A stretch of 36,527 nt of DNA, taken from contig JAWWBT010000006.1 of the NCBI GenBank assembly GCA_033720815.1, forward strand, positions 1-36,527. Direction: 5' to 3'. Made by a program: the position numbers and the translations under genes. The stretch comes from JAWWBS01 sp033720815 (lineage in GTDB: Bacteria > Pseudomonadota > Gammaproteobacteria > Natronospirales > JAJUFS01). This document shows positions 1-8,682 of the stretch, in pieces. Under the pieces are notes generated by a model that worked only from the letters and a program-made list of their open reading frames with translations, made no database searches and had not been told where the DNA came from. How positions within the stretch are numbered: the stretch's first letter is position 1; every line of letters starts with the position of its first letter.

Positions 1-722
1 ATCACTGCAAGCAACGCCCCGTAGGCGATGGCAAGGCCGATACCGGTCGCGAGGCCGATGCCCTCGCCCATTGCGACGCCCAGTGCGATGAAGCCCACGG
101 CCGGCAGCATCAGTACGAAGAACACCAGGCCGAAGCCGACGTTACCGATGATCTGCTCACCCCAGGTGTGCTTCAGCAGGCGCGCGGATTCCTTGAACGC
201 GTCGATGGGGCCCAGTTTTTTCGCCACCAGCGCAGGTACCGCCAGGTATGCCGTCACCGACCAGGCCACGCCGAGGATGGCGGCGACGATCTTTCCGGCC
301 ATCTGCGAGCGCTCCTCGATGATCCGCAGCAGGAAACCGATGGTACCGGCGAAAATCGCCCAGCCGAGGATCGGGCCGATGCGCTCGAAGGCAGCCGACA
401 GGCCGTAACCGACCGTCGGGTCACCGCCATCCATGCGCTTCATCGCGCAGGCGATGATGGCGCTGTTGAAGAAGATCACGATGAAATAGCTGAAGACGTA
501 AAAAAGGAACAGGCCAAGGTAGAGCATCTCCTCCGACGCCCCGTCCTCGCTCCGTAACTGGCGCGCAAACTCGGATTCACCGAACAGCGGCGCAACGAAC
601 GACGCGACGAGCAGCAAGGTAAAGATTGCCGAGAGCACCGGAAATACCAGCAGCTCCTTGTCCTGGCGCAGGATGCGCGCAGAAGATTTCATCATTTCCC
701 AGGTACGACCGAACTTGCCCAT
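1..722 (-). CDS. DUF6159-type integral membrane protein (3' truncated by window edge)
   Basis: The reverse strand is open from an ATG at 722 to the window edge, about 240 codons with no stop. A good Shine-Dalgarno sequence (AAGGAGAGGGGA, 723-734) lies directly upstream. The product begins MGKFGRTWEMMKSSARIL, then RQDKELLVFPVLSAIFTLLL. It has roughly five to six hydrophobic segments and a soluble stretch around KESARLLKHTWGEQ. This pattern matches the DUF6159 family of small bacterial membrane proteins of unknown role. It is divergent from the thermonuclease gene, with about 90 bases between start codons. The family assignment comes from remembered motif pattern; no function is claimed. The C-terminus lies outside the window. 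Confidence 0.75.
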   Translation of the reverse strand, partial: MGKFGRTWEMMKSSARILRQDKELLVFPVLSAIFTLLLVASFVAPLFGESEFARQLRSEDGASEEMLYLGLFLFYVFSYFIVIFFNSAIIACAMKRMDGGDPTVGYGLSAAFERIGPILGWAIFAGTIGFLLRIIEERSQMAGKIVAAILGVAWSVTAYLAVPALVAKKLGPIDAFKESARLLKHTWGEQIIGNVGFGLVFFVLMLPAVGFIALGVAMGEGIGLATGIGLAIAYGALLAV

Positions 723-812
723 TCCCCTCTCCTTGATGTTGTTCTGATGTGAATGGGATTATTACCTCATTCAGGCACCCGCTTTCCAGCCTCAATGGGG
801 AAACAGACCCAC

Positions 813-1496
813 ATGACACGCATCGCACCCTTCCTGACCGTTTTTTCCGCCTTCCTGGGCCTTTTTTTACTGTTTTTCCCTATAAATGGCAGTTCGGCAG
901 AACTTCCAGCGCGCGTGGTTGGCATTACCGATGGCGACACGGTGCGGGTACGAATCAACACGGACGAAGGGTTCAGGGAGGAAAAGGTCCGGCTCGACCA
1001 GATCGACGCGCCCGAACGCGGCCAGCCATTCGGCGAGAAATCACGCCAGTACCTTGCGAGCCTGGTTCACGGCCGGGATATCACCCTGCGCACCGATGGC
1101 CGCGACCGCTACGGACGGTTGATCGGCGACCTCCTGCTCGACGGCAAGTCGATGAATGCCGAAATGGTTCGGGCCGGTTATGCCTGGGTCTACCGCCGCT
1201 ACATGAAGGACGAAAACCTGCTCCTGCTCGAAGGTGCAGCACGCAACGCGAACCGGGGTCTCTGGTCCGAACCGGCGCCCATACCGCCATGGGATTGGCG
1301 GCGTGGAAAGCGTACGGCCGAGCGGGCGTCATCCAGTGTGAACGCTCATTCCGAGTGTCTTGACGCCCCGCGCTGCGGCGACCTTCCCGACTGCGAAGCC
1401 GCGCAGTTCCAGCTGCGCCAATGTGGTGCGAATCGCCTGGACGGAGACAACGACGGCATTCCCTGCGAGGCCCTATGCAGTAACCAGGGCAACTAG
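813..1496 (+). CDS. Secreted thermonuclease (SNase-like) with C-terminal Excalibur domain
   Basis: A 227-residue protein with an N-terminal hydrophobic signal segment (residues 5-28, cut probably near SSA). The SNase fold follows: GITDGDTVRV (about 37-46), then RLDQIDAPERG with the catalytic-type Arg60, Asp65 and Glu68, then DRYGR with Arg102. The C-terminus has a Cys-rich tail ending in DGDNDGIPCE, the calcium-binding-like Excalibur motif. It is predicted to be an exported Ca2+-dependent nuclease degrading DNA or RNA outside the cytoplasm. I chose ATG 813 because the signal peptide starts there; in-frame ATGs at 753 and 795 would add a non-signal-like extension. It stands alone, divergent from the DUF6159 gene. 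Confidence 0.88.
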   Translation: MTRIAPFLTVFSAFLGLFLLFFPINGSSAELPARVVGITDGDTVRVRINTDEGFREEKVRLDQIDAPERGQPFGEKSRQYLASLVHGRDITLRTDGRDRYGRLIGDLLLDGKSMNAEMVRAGYAWVYRRYMKDENLLLLEGAARNANRGLWSEPAPIPPWDWRRGKRTAERASSSVNAHSECLDAPRCGDLPDCEAAQFQLRQCGANRLDGDNDGIPCEALCSNQGN

Positions 1497-1588
1497 CAAT
1501 GCGCCGAATTCACCGCGAATCCGCCTGAAAGGCATCCGGCGCTGCACTATCCTCATTGCTTGTGAACCAATCACAGCAGGGGGAACAC

Positions 1589-3379
1589 ATGTCCAGGTGG
1601 AAGACAATCATCGCCGCACTACTGTTCGGTAGTGTGCTGCTCACCGGCTGCGACAGCAGCAACGAAGCCACGCAGGAACAACCCGAAGCGTCGAGCGCCA
1701 CGAGCGACAAGCCGCAGGCGCCGCTACTGCCGAGCTGGCAGGATTTCACGACGGATTTCCTCAAGGAATACTTCGCTGCCAACCCGACCGAGGCGGTCTA
1801 CCAGGGCCTGCACGAATACGATGGCCAGTTGCCGGACAACACCCCGTCTGGCCAGCAGGCCTACCTGCGCAAGCTCGAACGCTGGATCGGCGAGGTCGAA
1901 AGCATGGACCCAAACCAGCTCAGTGCGATGGAGCGATTCGAGCGCAACTACCTTCTTGCCGAGCTGCGTGAACAGAAATTCTGGCTGGAAGACGTCGACT
2001 ACCTCGATCGCAGCCCGATCGCCTGGGCGAATTACGCCTCACCGAGCGTCTACCTGAGCCGCGACTACGCACCGATGGACGTGCGTATGCGCGCCATGAC
2101 TACCTACCTGGAAAACCTCCAGCCGTATCTCGCCGACATGCGCATGACGATTTCCGGTGACATCCCGAAGACCTGGGTCGAAACAGCGCTTGGCATGTTT
2201 ACCGGTTTCCGCGGTTTCTTCGACACGACGGTGCGCGAGAAATTTGCAGAGGTCGGCACGGCAGATGAGCAGGCCGCGTTTACCGAGGCACTGGACGGTG
2301 CCCTGGTCGAGATCGACGAGAGCATTACCTGGCTGGAAACCAAGGCGACGACCGCCACCGACGTCTTCGCGCTGGGCGAGAAGACCTACGCGAAAATGCT
2401 GGAAGCCACCAGCATGGTCGACACATCGATTGCGGAACTGAAACGCATCGGCGAGGCCGACCTCGAGCGCAACCTCGCCGCCATGCGCCGTGCCTGCGAT
2501 GAATTCGCACCCGGCACGACGCTGAAGGCCTGTGCCGCGAAAGCGAAATCGCTGAAGCCGGCAGACGGTCCGGTGGCCGGTGCAAAACGGCAGCTGGAGA
2601 TGCTGGAAGAATTCGTCATCGAGAACGATATCGTCAGTATCCCGAGCGACGACCCGGTAACCGTGGACGAAGCGCCGCCGTACCGTCGCTTCAACCTGGC
2701 GTACATCTCGATTCCCGGACCTTATGAAAAGACCCTGCCGGCGACCTACTACATCGCGCCACCGGACCCGGAATGGACAGAGGCACAGCGCAACCAGTAC
2801 GTACCGGGTGTTGGCGACCTGCTGTTCGTATCCGTGCATGAAGTCTGGCCGGGGCATTTCCTGCACTTCCTGCATGCGAAGGATACCGGTACGAATATCC
2901 GCGGCATCTTCACCGATTACGCCTACACCGAGGGTTGGGCGCATTACACCGAGGAGATGATGTACCGCGCGGGTCTCGGCAAGGACGACCCGCAGATGCA
3001 TATCGGGCAGCTCACCAATGCCCTGCTGCGCAACGTGCGCTACCTGACCTCGATCGGGCTGCACACCGGCGGCATGACGGTCGATGAAGCCACGCAGATG
3101 TTCATCGACAAGGGACTGCAGGACCCGGGTAACGCACAGCAGCAGGCGTACCGCGGCACCTACGATCCCGGTTTCCTGAATTACACGCTGGGCAAGCTGA
3201 TGATTCGCAAGCTGCGCGAGGACTACGTGGGTGAATCAGGTCAGGCGGCGTGGAAACAGTTCCATGACGAATTCCTGTCCTACGCATCTGCACCCGTGCC
3301 GATGGTGCGCGAGATCATGCTCGACGGTAAGGAAAGCGACGGCAGGCTGCTTGCCGTTCCGGAAGCGAAAGAAGAGTAG
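1589..3379 (+). CDS. DUF885 family lipoprotein metallopeptidase-like protein
   Basis: A protein of 596 residues. It starts with a lipoprotein signal: hydrophobic residues 7-18 and lipobox LLTGC, giving a lipidated Cys21. The body matches DUF885, a family of putative zinc carboxypeptidase-like proteins. The hallmark HEVWPGHFLH (His417, Glu418, then PGH) is followed by EGWAHYTEEMM, which probably supplies another metal ligand. ATG 1589 is preferred over the upstream TTG at 1556 because a GGGGGA Shine-Dalgarno lies at 1579-1584 and the lipoprotein signal begins there. A strong terminator follows at 3397-3426. It probably acts on peptides at the envelope; the substrate is unknown. Confidence 0.9.
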   Translation: MSRWKTIIAALLFGSVLLTGCDSSNEATQEQPEASSATSDKPQAPLLPSWQDFTTDFLKEYFAANPTEAVYQGLHEYDGQLPDNTPSGQQAYLRKLERWIGEVESMDPNQLSAMERFERNYLLAELREQKFWLEDVDYLDRSPIAWANYASPSVYLSRDYAPMDVRMRAMTTYLENLQPYLADMRMTISGDIPKTWVETALGMFTGFRGFFDTTVREKFAEVGTADEQAAFTEALDGALVEIDESITWLETKATTATDVFALGEKTYAKMLEATSMVDTSIAELKRIGEADLERNLAAMRRACDEFAPGTTLKACAAKAKSLKPADGPVAGAKRQLEMLEEFVIENDIVSIPSDDPVTVDEAPPYRRFNLAYISIPGPYEKTLPATYYIAPPDPEWTEAQRNQYVPGVGDLLFVSVHEVWPGHFLHFLHAKDTGTNIRGIFTDYAYTEGWAHYTEEMMYRAGLGKDDPQMHIGQLTNALLRNVRYLTSIGLHTGGMTVDEATQMFIDKGLQDPGNAQQQAYRGTYDPGFLNYTLGKLMIRKLREDYVGESGQAAWKQFHDEFLSYASAPVPMVREIMLDGKESDGRLLAVPEAKEE

Positions 3380-3396
3380 GACTTCCTGCATCCACG

Positions 3397-3426
3397 AAAA
3401 AAGCCCGGCAAAAGCCGGGCTTTTTT
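3397..3426. terminator. Bidirectional intrinsic terminator
   Basis: A 9-bp GC-rich stem (AAGCCCGGC at 3401-3409 with GCCGGGCTT at 3414-3422) has a 4-base loop, an A-run on the left and a T-run on the right. It lies between two convergent genes, the DUF885 gene and the HETGH membrane protein gene, and should end both transcripts. Confidence 0.92.
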
Positions 3427-3953
3427 CATTGCCTGATGAACGCTCGCCAGCCGAGCCAGGCCAGCACCGTCACGCAACCGAGTACCCCAAGCATCGTCGT
3501 CCAGCCGGCGATCACGGTGTCCTGCGCCAGTACGTTCCAGTGAAAGAACAGGTTGGTCCAGTCGTGGTCGCCACCGCCGACCAGCGGCAACAGTCGTGCG
3601 CGCGCGTCGGCCATGTAGCGCGCGATGTTGAAGAAATTCTGGAAGAACCACAGCCCGGTGAGCGCGAAGGAAAATGTTGCGCCCTTGCGCCAGAAAGCGA
3701 CCGCAGCAAGCAGCGGCATGACCAGCTGGCCCAGCGTGCCTCCCAGGATGCCGGGCCACTTGCCGAACATTCCGAACACGAGGTGGCCCGTTTCATGGAA
3801 GGCGAGGTTCACGTGATCGATGATCGGAACGAAATCTTCATGGCTCTCGTTGTAGTAGATCGCCATCGCCAGCGCGGTACCGAGCAAGGCGAGGAAATGC
3901 ACGGCACCGACGTCGTGCCACTCAGCTTCACGCCACCCTGCCAGCGCGCGCAT
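3426..3953 (-). CDS. Small membrane protein with HETGH motif (M50-like, uncharacterised)
   Basis: A protein of 175 residues with about four hydrophobic segments. The second segment carries FHETGHLVFG, an HExxH zinc-binding motif inside or next to a membrane helix, followed by a glycine-rich GGTLGQLVMP. Later FFNIARYMADARA offers an Asp that could be a third ligand. This layout resembles site-2-protease (M50/M50B-like) membrane metalloproteases, but the protein is short and has no clear NPxxDG motif, so the assignment is tentative. The start follows the upstream MFS stop by one base (3953 versus 3955), so translation is probably coupled. It ends against a bidirectional terminator. Confidence 0.8.
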   Translation of the reverse strand: MRALAGWREAEWHDVGAVHFLALLGTALAMAIYYNESHEDFVPIIDHVNLAFHETGHLVFGMFGKWPGILGGTLGQLVMPLLAAVAFWRKGATFSFALTGLWFFQNFFNIARYMADARARLLPLVGGGDHDWTNLFFHWNVLAQDTVIAGWTTMLGVLGCVTVLAWLGWRAFIRQ

Positions 3954-3954
3954 G

Positions 3955-5298
3955 TCAGTCGCTGACCCGGGGCAGGGACAGGCTGCGAATCACTGCAATC
4001 ACACCCACGGCGGCAAGGAACCACAGAACGGCTGTCGTGCCGAGCCAGGCATCGATGACGCCGAGGCCTGCACCGGCGAGTAGGAAGATCCCGATAACCG
4101 TATTCGACACCGCGGTGTATTGCGCGCGTGTTTCCGTCGTTGCCATGTCCACGAGGTAGGTCTTGCGGCCGACGCGCGCGCCCTGGTGCGCCACCGCTGC
4201 AGCGAACAGGACCAGCCCCGCCACGATCGCATTGCCCAGCAACTCAGTAGCGAAATGGTGGATAGCCAGCGTCGCCAGCATCACTGCAACCGATATCGCG
4301 GCGGCGGCTGCCATCACCCGCTCCGAGCCGGCGTCCGACCATCGCCCCCACAGCGGACCGGAAAGCAGCGCGGCCGCGCCATTGGCCAGCAACAATGCGC
4401 CAAGGTCGGTAACGCTGCCATTACCCGCGCGCTGGATCAGGACCACGATGTAGGGAATGGCAAAAGCGGAAGACACCAGCAAGGCGCGAGCAATGACGAA
4501 GCGACGGAACTGCTGGTCCTCGCGCAACAGCGAAAGGCTGCGAATTGCCTCGGTAATGGCATTCCCGCCCCCTTCGGTGGCACCCGGCACTTCAGGAATG
4601 CGCGCATAGGCCGCAGCAGCGAAGAACCACAACAGTGCCGAAGTACCAAGGATCATCGCGAACAGGCGACGGTCCTGCGGGACCACGAAGCCGGTGGCTG
4701 ATTCGAGATAGGGTCCGGCGAGCAATACGGCGGCAACCAGCAAGGTAATGAAACCTGCGGCAGAAGCGGCCGCACCGGTGAGACGTCCGCGCCGTGTTTT
4801 CGAGATCGTCTTGCCGAGCACATCCTTCGCCGCCACCGAGCAGATGCCACGCGACAGCGAAAAGACAACCAGCAGGCCGGTGATCGTTGCACCTGCGGCA
4901 AAACCATCAAGCGTCAGCACGGCCGGTAGCATCGCGGCAAGGGCGACTGCCTGGCCAATCGAACCGATCACCCAGAACCACTTCCTGACGGGGCGTTCGC
5001 GCATCACCTGTGCAACGAAGAGTTGCGGCAACAGCGCAAGCGACTCGCGCAACGGCACCAGCAAGGCAATGAAGATTGCCGGTGAACCCAGTGCGGCCAG
5101 CATCCAGGCCAGTACCAGGCGCGCACTGACGAGTGCATCGCCGAATTTCGTGAGTGTCAGCGCGAGCAGCTGGTAGGTAAAGCTTTCGGGTTGCTCGTCG
5201 CAGGCCGATTCCGGGATGTCCTTGCAGACACGGGCATCTTCATCTTCTGCAAGGTAACCGTAGATCTGGTCGGCGAGCGTGCGTTCAACCTTCGCCAT
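3955..5298 (-). CDS. MFS transporter
   Basis: About 447 residues, with an N-terminal cytoplasmic stretch of roughly 45 residues (including CKDIPESACDEQ) followed by about 12 hydrophobic helices. SLSRGICSVAAKDVLGKTI and RRGRLTGAAA look like the loop after helix 4 in major facilitator proteins. The substrate cannot be read from sequence. ATG 5298 is chosen over the adjacent in-frame TTG at 5301; AGGGG lies about 9 bases upstream. It forms an operon with the HETGH protein, whose start lies one base after this stop. The MarR-family gene lies upstream on the same strand, 160 bases away, so it could be a local regulator. Confidence 0.85.
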   Translation of the reverse strand: MAKVERTLADQIYGYLAEDEDARVCKDIPESACDEQPESFTYQLLALTLTKFGDALVSARLVLAWMLAALGSPAIFIALLVPLRESLALLPQLFVAQVMRERPVRKWFWVIGSIGQAVALAAMLPAVLTLDGFAAGATITGLLVVFSLSRGICSVAAKDVLGKTISKTRRGRLTGAAASAAGFITLLVAAVLLAGPYLESATGFVVPQDRRLFAMILGTSALLWFFAAAAYARIPEVPGATEGGGNAITEAIRSLSLLREDQQFRRFVIARALLVSSAFAIPYIVVLIQRAGNGSVTDLGALLLANGAAALLSGPLWGRWSDAGSERVMAAAAAISVAVMLATLAIHHFATELLGNAIVAGLVLFAAAVAHQGARVGRKTYLVDMATTETRAQYTAVSNTVIGIFLLAGAGLGVIDAWLGTTAVLWFLAAVGVIAVIRSLSLPRVSD

Positions 5299-5424
5299 CA
5301 AGAATACCCCTGTGCGGATGAGGCGTTGATTGTGAGGGGTGAGTGGAGCGTGCTCAAGCCGATCCGGCGCGGATCAGGTTGCGCATGGCGGTTGCAGGAA
5401 TTCCGGCGGGGGCTGGCTGTGGCC

Positions 5425-5438
5425 TCGTGGCGCCACGA
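5425..5438. repeat. 14-bp perfect palindrome downstream of the MarR gene
   Basis: TCGTGGCGCCACGA is perfectly self-complementary. It lies between the MarR-family stop and the MFS start on the minus strand. It has no flanking T-run, so it is not a clear terminator; it could be an operator or a chance palindrome. Confidence 0.35.
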
Positions 5439-5458
5439 TCAAGCAGGGAAAGAGAAAG

Positions 5459-5908
5459 TCACCGCCTCAGCAGCTGGCGCACCTTCTGCAGGCCGGAAAC
5501 CACGGCGTCACGCTGGTCTTCGGGCAAGGACGCAAGCTGCGCATCGAGGTGCTTCACGTGCTCCGGAAAGACCTCCCGGAAGACCTTGTCACCCTGGTCG
5601 GTCAGGACGGCGCGAATGCAGCGGCGATCATCCGCACAGGGGCGGCGCTCGACAAAGCCCTTCTTTTCCAGCCGGTCCACCACGCCGGTCAGGGTGGTCT
5701 TGGTGATCAGCGTGTTCTCGCCGATTTCCTTGAACGTCATGCCCGGCTGGTTGCCGAGGGTGCAGAGCACGTCGAATTCCGGGCCGGACAACCCCAGCTT
5801 GCGGATATCCGCGGCGCTGAATTCCGTAAAGGCCTGGTAGGCGCGAACGATTTCGCGCACGACGGAAAGGTAGGGACTTTTTGCAGCGTTTCGGGTCTGG
5901 TCAGCCAT
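5459..5908 (-). CDS. MarR family transcriptional regulator
   Basis: A protein of 149 residues, the usual MarR length. The winged-helix core is visible: LGLSGPEFDVLCTLGNQPG, then MTFKEIGENTLITKTTLTGV as the recognition helix, then DRLEKKGFVERRPCADDRRC with the conserved DxR wing signature. The C-terminal helices for dimerisation end in LQKVRQLLRR. It probably represses a nearby gene or itself in response to a small ligand. Candidate targets are its own promoter (5945-5973), the downstream MFS-HETGH pair, or the divergent exonuclease gene. The ligand is unknown. Confidence 0.92.
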   Translation of the reverse strand: MADQTRNAAKSPYLSVVREIVRAYQAFTEFSAADIRKLGLSGPEFDVLCTLGNQPGMTFKEIGENTLITKTTLTGVVDRLEKKGFVERRPCADDRRCIRAVLTDQGDKVFREVFPEHVKHLDAQLASLPEDQRDAVVSGLQKVRQLLRR

Positions 5909-5935
5909 GACAGTTCGGGATCTGGAGTTCAGGAT

Positions 5936-5973
5936 TGTCCGACAGTGATAAGTTCATATCCGTCCGAAGTCAA
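5936..5973 (-). promoter_or_regulatory. Candidate promoter and operator of the MarR-family gene
   Basis: On the minus strand TTGACT (5968-5973) and TATCAC (5945-5950) are separated by exactly 17 bases, a good sigma-70 arrangement. Immediately downstream lies the short inverted repeat TGTCCGACA (5936-5944), placed where a repressor would block initiation. Autoregulation by the MarR protein is inferred. Confidence 0.5.
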
Positions 5974-6112
5974 GGGACGCGGTTTCCCGGGATTGCTGTA
6001 CAGGAATTTTCGCGCCTTCTCGACGCACCATTGTCCAGCATGCGATCGGCCAGGCATTGCCATTCGTACGCGCGGGAAATTGCGCTATGCTGGGCCCTCG
6101 CGTGAAATCACC

Positions 6113-7546
6113 ATGACCGATACCGTACTGCACAACCCCACCCTCTACGAACGGCCCCTGGCCTGCGTCGACCTCGAAACGACCGGCACCAATCCGCGCC
6201 GCAATCGCATCATCGAGATCGGCGTGGTCTTGCTGAATCCCGATGGCAGCCGCAGCGAGTGGCAGACGCTGGTCGACCCCGGCGTGTCGATTCCGCCCTT
6301 CATCGAGTCGTTCACGGGCATCGGCAATGCCGAGGTGGAAGGCGCGCCGGCATTCGGCGACATTGCCGACGAGCTGCTGGAGCTGCTCGGCGACCGCGTG
6401 CTGGTCGCCCACAATGCACGCTTCGACTACGGCTTCCTGCGCAACGAATTCCAGCGCATCGGCGTGAAATTCCATCGCCAGCCGCTGTGTACCGTGAAAC
6501 TCTCACGCACCCTTTACCCGGCCGGCGGTCGCCACAACCTCGACGCGGTAATACGCCGCTGCGGCCTTCCGCATGTTGAACGCCACCGCGCCATGGGCGA
6601 CACGCTTGCCGTGGAATCATTCATTCGGCATGCGTACGAGAAATTCGGCAAGCAGGCAGTCGACAGCGCAATCGCCGCGCAGCTGAAGCGACCGACCCTG
6701 CCGCAGCAGCTCTCCGGCGAACAGGTCGATGCCCTGCCGGAAGGCCCCGGTGTCTATCGCTTTTACGACGCGAACGGCGTGCTGCTGTATGTCGGCAAGA
6801 GCGTGAACGTGCGTTCGCGCGTGCTGTCGCATTTTTCCGCCGACCACTCCAGCGCGAAGGAAATGCGCCTCGCGCAACAGGTGCGGCATGTCGATTTCAC
6901 CAGCACTGCAGGGGAGCTCGGCGCGCTGCTGCTCGAAAGCCGCGAAATCAAGGAACGCCTGCCGGTGCTGAATCGCCGCCAGCGACGCAATGACAAGCTG
7001 CTGACGCTGGCAGTGAAGCAGGACCCGGCAGCCGCATTGACCATCGAAACACTGGACCTGCGTCCTTCCGCCTTCGAGGCCGATTCAAAACTCTTCGGGG
7101 TCTTCCGTTCGAAACGCGCCGTAACGAATGCGCTACGGGAGATTGCAGCGGAGAATCGCCTCTGTCCGCGCAAGCTGGGGCTTGAGCCGCGCGGCAGCGG
7201 CGCCTGCTTTGCACGACAATTGAAGAAGTGCGCGGGTGTGTGCGAAGGAGCGGAGAGCGATATTGCGCATCACCTGCGACTCATCGAGGCGCTGGCCGAC
7301 CTCAAGCTGAAGACCTGGCCGTTCGACGGACGCATCGGTGTGCGCGAGGACGATGGCAATGGCCGTGCGGAAATTCACCTGCTCGACAACTGGTGTTATC
7401 TCGGTAGCGTCGATGCCGACGAGTACGCTCAGGGCGACCTCTTGCGCAACGCGGGCGGCGATGCGGTCTTCGACCTCGACACCTACCGCATCCTTACCCG
7501 CTTCCTGCTAGGAAAGTCACGACGGCCTGACATCGTTCGCGCCTGA
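6113..7546 (+). CDS. DnaQ-like 3'-5' exonuclease fused to GIY-YIG nuclease (UvrC/Cho type)
   Basis: A protein of 477 residues with two nuclease domains. Residues 15-175 form a DEDDh exonuclease: Asp20 and Glu22 in DLETTG, Asp105 in AHNARFDYGFL, and the ERHRAMGDT block with His158 and Asp163. Residues 205-295 are a GIY-YIG domain: GPGVYRFYD, LLYVGKSVNVRSRV and the glutamate in GALLLESREIKE. The C-terminal part resembles the UvrC/Cho extension and has a Cys cluster near LKKCAGVCEG. The known family of this fusion is linked to DNA repair. ATG 6113 is chosen because the first exonuclease strand begins just after it; the 258 in-frame codons upstream overlap the MarR gene antisense and are not protein-like. 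Confidence 0.92.
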   Translation: MTDTVLHNPTLYERPLACVDLETTGTNPRRNRIIEIGVVLLNPDGSRSEWQTLVDPGVSIPPFIESFTGIGNAEVEGAPAFGDIADELLELLGDRVLVAHNARFDYGFLRNEFQRIGVKFHRQPLCTVKLSRTLYPAGGRHNLDAVIRRCGLPHVERHRAMGDTLAVESFIRHAYEKFGKQAVDSAIAAQLKRPTLPQQLSGEQVDALPEGPGVYRFYDANGVLLYVGKSVNVRSRVLSHFSADHSSAKEMRLAQQVRHVDFTSTAGELGALLLESREIKERLPVLNRRQRRNDKLLTLAVKQDPAAALTIETLDLRPSAFEADSKLFGVFRSKRAVTNALREIAAENRLCPRKLGLEPRGSGACFARQLKKCAGVCEGAESDIAHHLRLIEALADLKLKTWPFDGRIGVREDDGNGRAEIHLLDNWCYLGSVDADEYAQGDLLRNAGGDAVFDLDTYRILTRFLLGKSRRPDIVRA

Positions 7547-7555
7547 ACCACTCGA

Positions 7556-8254
7556 TCAGCGCGAAAAACCCGCTTCATCCAGCCACTGCTCCAGGCAGGC
7601 ACGTCCTGCTTCTGCCAGTGCGGCCTCGTGTCGATACGACTCTTCGCGCAGCACGCGAACACCGGGAGTGCTCCGTGACTGCAGGTTGCGGTAATGACCC
7701 ACGTACCAGGTCTCCAGGTTTCGCGCCGACACTTCCGGATGGAACTGCAGGCCAAGGATATTGCTGCCGATATCGAACGCCTGGTGTGCGCAGGCCGGGG
7801 TTCCCGCAAGCAGTCGCGCGCGCTCGGGCATGTCGAAGGTATCGCTGTGCCAGTGAAAGACCGGCACGCCATCGAAATGCCGCAAGGGCGAGAGCATGCC
7901 GTCGGGTGTGAGATCGAGTTTCGACCAGCCGATCTCGGGCATGTCGCCCGCATGCACCTCGGTACCCAGCGCCCGTGCCATCAACTGCGCACCCAGGCAG
8001 ATGCCGAGCGTCGGCCTGTTGTTCGACAGGCGCTCGCGCAGCAATGCGATGGTGTCATCCAGGAATGGATATTCCCTGCCGTCATTTGCGCCGAGCGGCG
8101 CACCGAGCACCACCAGCAGGTCGGGATCAAGATCACGACTCACGCCTTCCTGTGGCGCATCGCAATAGTCCAGGTCGAAACGCCTTGCCAGCGGTTCTTC
8201 CCAGGCATCGAGTGATTCGAACGGCAGGTGACGGATGGCGATGCAGCGTGGCAT
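7556..8254 (-). CDS. Class I glutamine amidotransferase (GMP synthase-like)
   Basis: A protein of 232 residues consisting of one class I glutamine amidotransferase domain. The full triad is present: Cys86 in GICLGAQLMARALG, His172 and Glu174 in LQFHPEVS. Such stand-alone proteins resemble the GuaA glutaminase domain and may move ammonia or hydrolyse gamma-glutamyl compounds; the acceptor is unknown. A strong Shine-Dalgarno (AAGGGAGG) precedes the ATG at 8254. It is the last gene of a three-gene minus-strand operon, 11 bases after the small secreted protein. Its intact triad contrasts with the HisH-family protein at 31559-32167. Confidence 0.9.
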   Translation of the reverse strand: MPRCIAIRHLPFESLDAWEEPLARRFDLDYCDAPQEGVSRDLDPDLLVVLGAPLGANDGREYPFLDDTIALLRERLSNNRPTLGICLGAQLMARALGTEVHAGDMPEIGWSKLDLTPDGMLSPLRHFDGVPVFHWHSDTFDMPERARLLAGTPACAHQAFDIGSNILGLQFHPEVSARNLETWYVGHYRNLQSRSTPGVRVLREESYRHEAALAEAGRACLEQWLDEAGFSR

Positions 8255-8265
8255 GTGACCTCCCT

Positions 8266-8646
8266 TCAGGTTGCGCAGTGGCGATTAATCTCGCTGATGA
8301 AATGTTCCCGATGGCGTGAGCCGGTGGCGAGAACGATATGCGCCGTGCGTTGCACGCCGATCACGAACCAGGTGAGCGACTCTTCACGCCGGTGGAACAG
8401 CACGCGGCGCACCTGCGGTGATTCGATCCGGCACCAGTCGCGATAGCCGGCACGTTCCAGCAACGCGAGCGAACGCGGCCTCACATGCGGCGTGATCGCA
8501 ACCAGGTTTCGCTCGCCGGAATCGATGTGCTCGTAGACTTCCTGCCCCGCGACCGAAAGCTGCGAGTTCTTCTCGAAATCGACGGGCATGGCGATATCGA
8601 ACGCCTGCAACGGCGCCAGCAACAGGATGGGCAGGAATACGGTCAT
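8266..8646 (-). CDS. Small exported protein of unknown function
   Basis: A protein of 126 residues. The first 15 or so residues (MTVFLPILLLAPLQA) form a short signal-like hydrophobic stretch. The rest is soluble, rich in Arg and His, with two Cys (in RDWCRIES and NRHCAT) that could form a disulphide in the periplasm. I recognise no family. It sits between the radical SAM gene (36-base gap) and the amidotransferase gene (11-base gap), so the three are probably co-transcribed, though that does not prove a shared pathway. Confidence 0.75.
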   Translation of the reverse strand: MTVFLPILLLAPLQAFDIAMPVDFEKNSQLSVAGQEVYEHIDSGERNLVAITPHVRPRSLALLERAGYRDWCRIESPQVRRVLFHRREESLTWFVIGVQRTAHIVLATGSRHREHFISEINRHCAT

Positions 8647-8682
8647 GAGACGACTATGCCGCAGTCTCCATCCCGATGCGAC

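Noticed and set aside
5339..6112. Long in-frame extension upstream of the exonuclease gene
   Set aside because: It overlaps the MarR gene antisense, has no family signal and sits before a clear ATG next to the first exonuclease strand.
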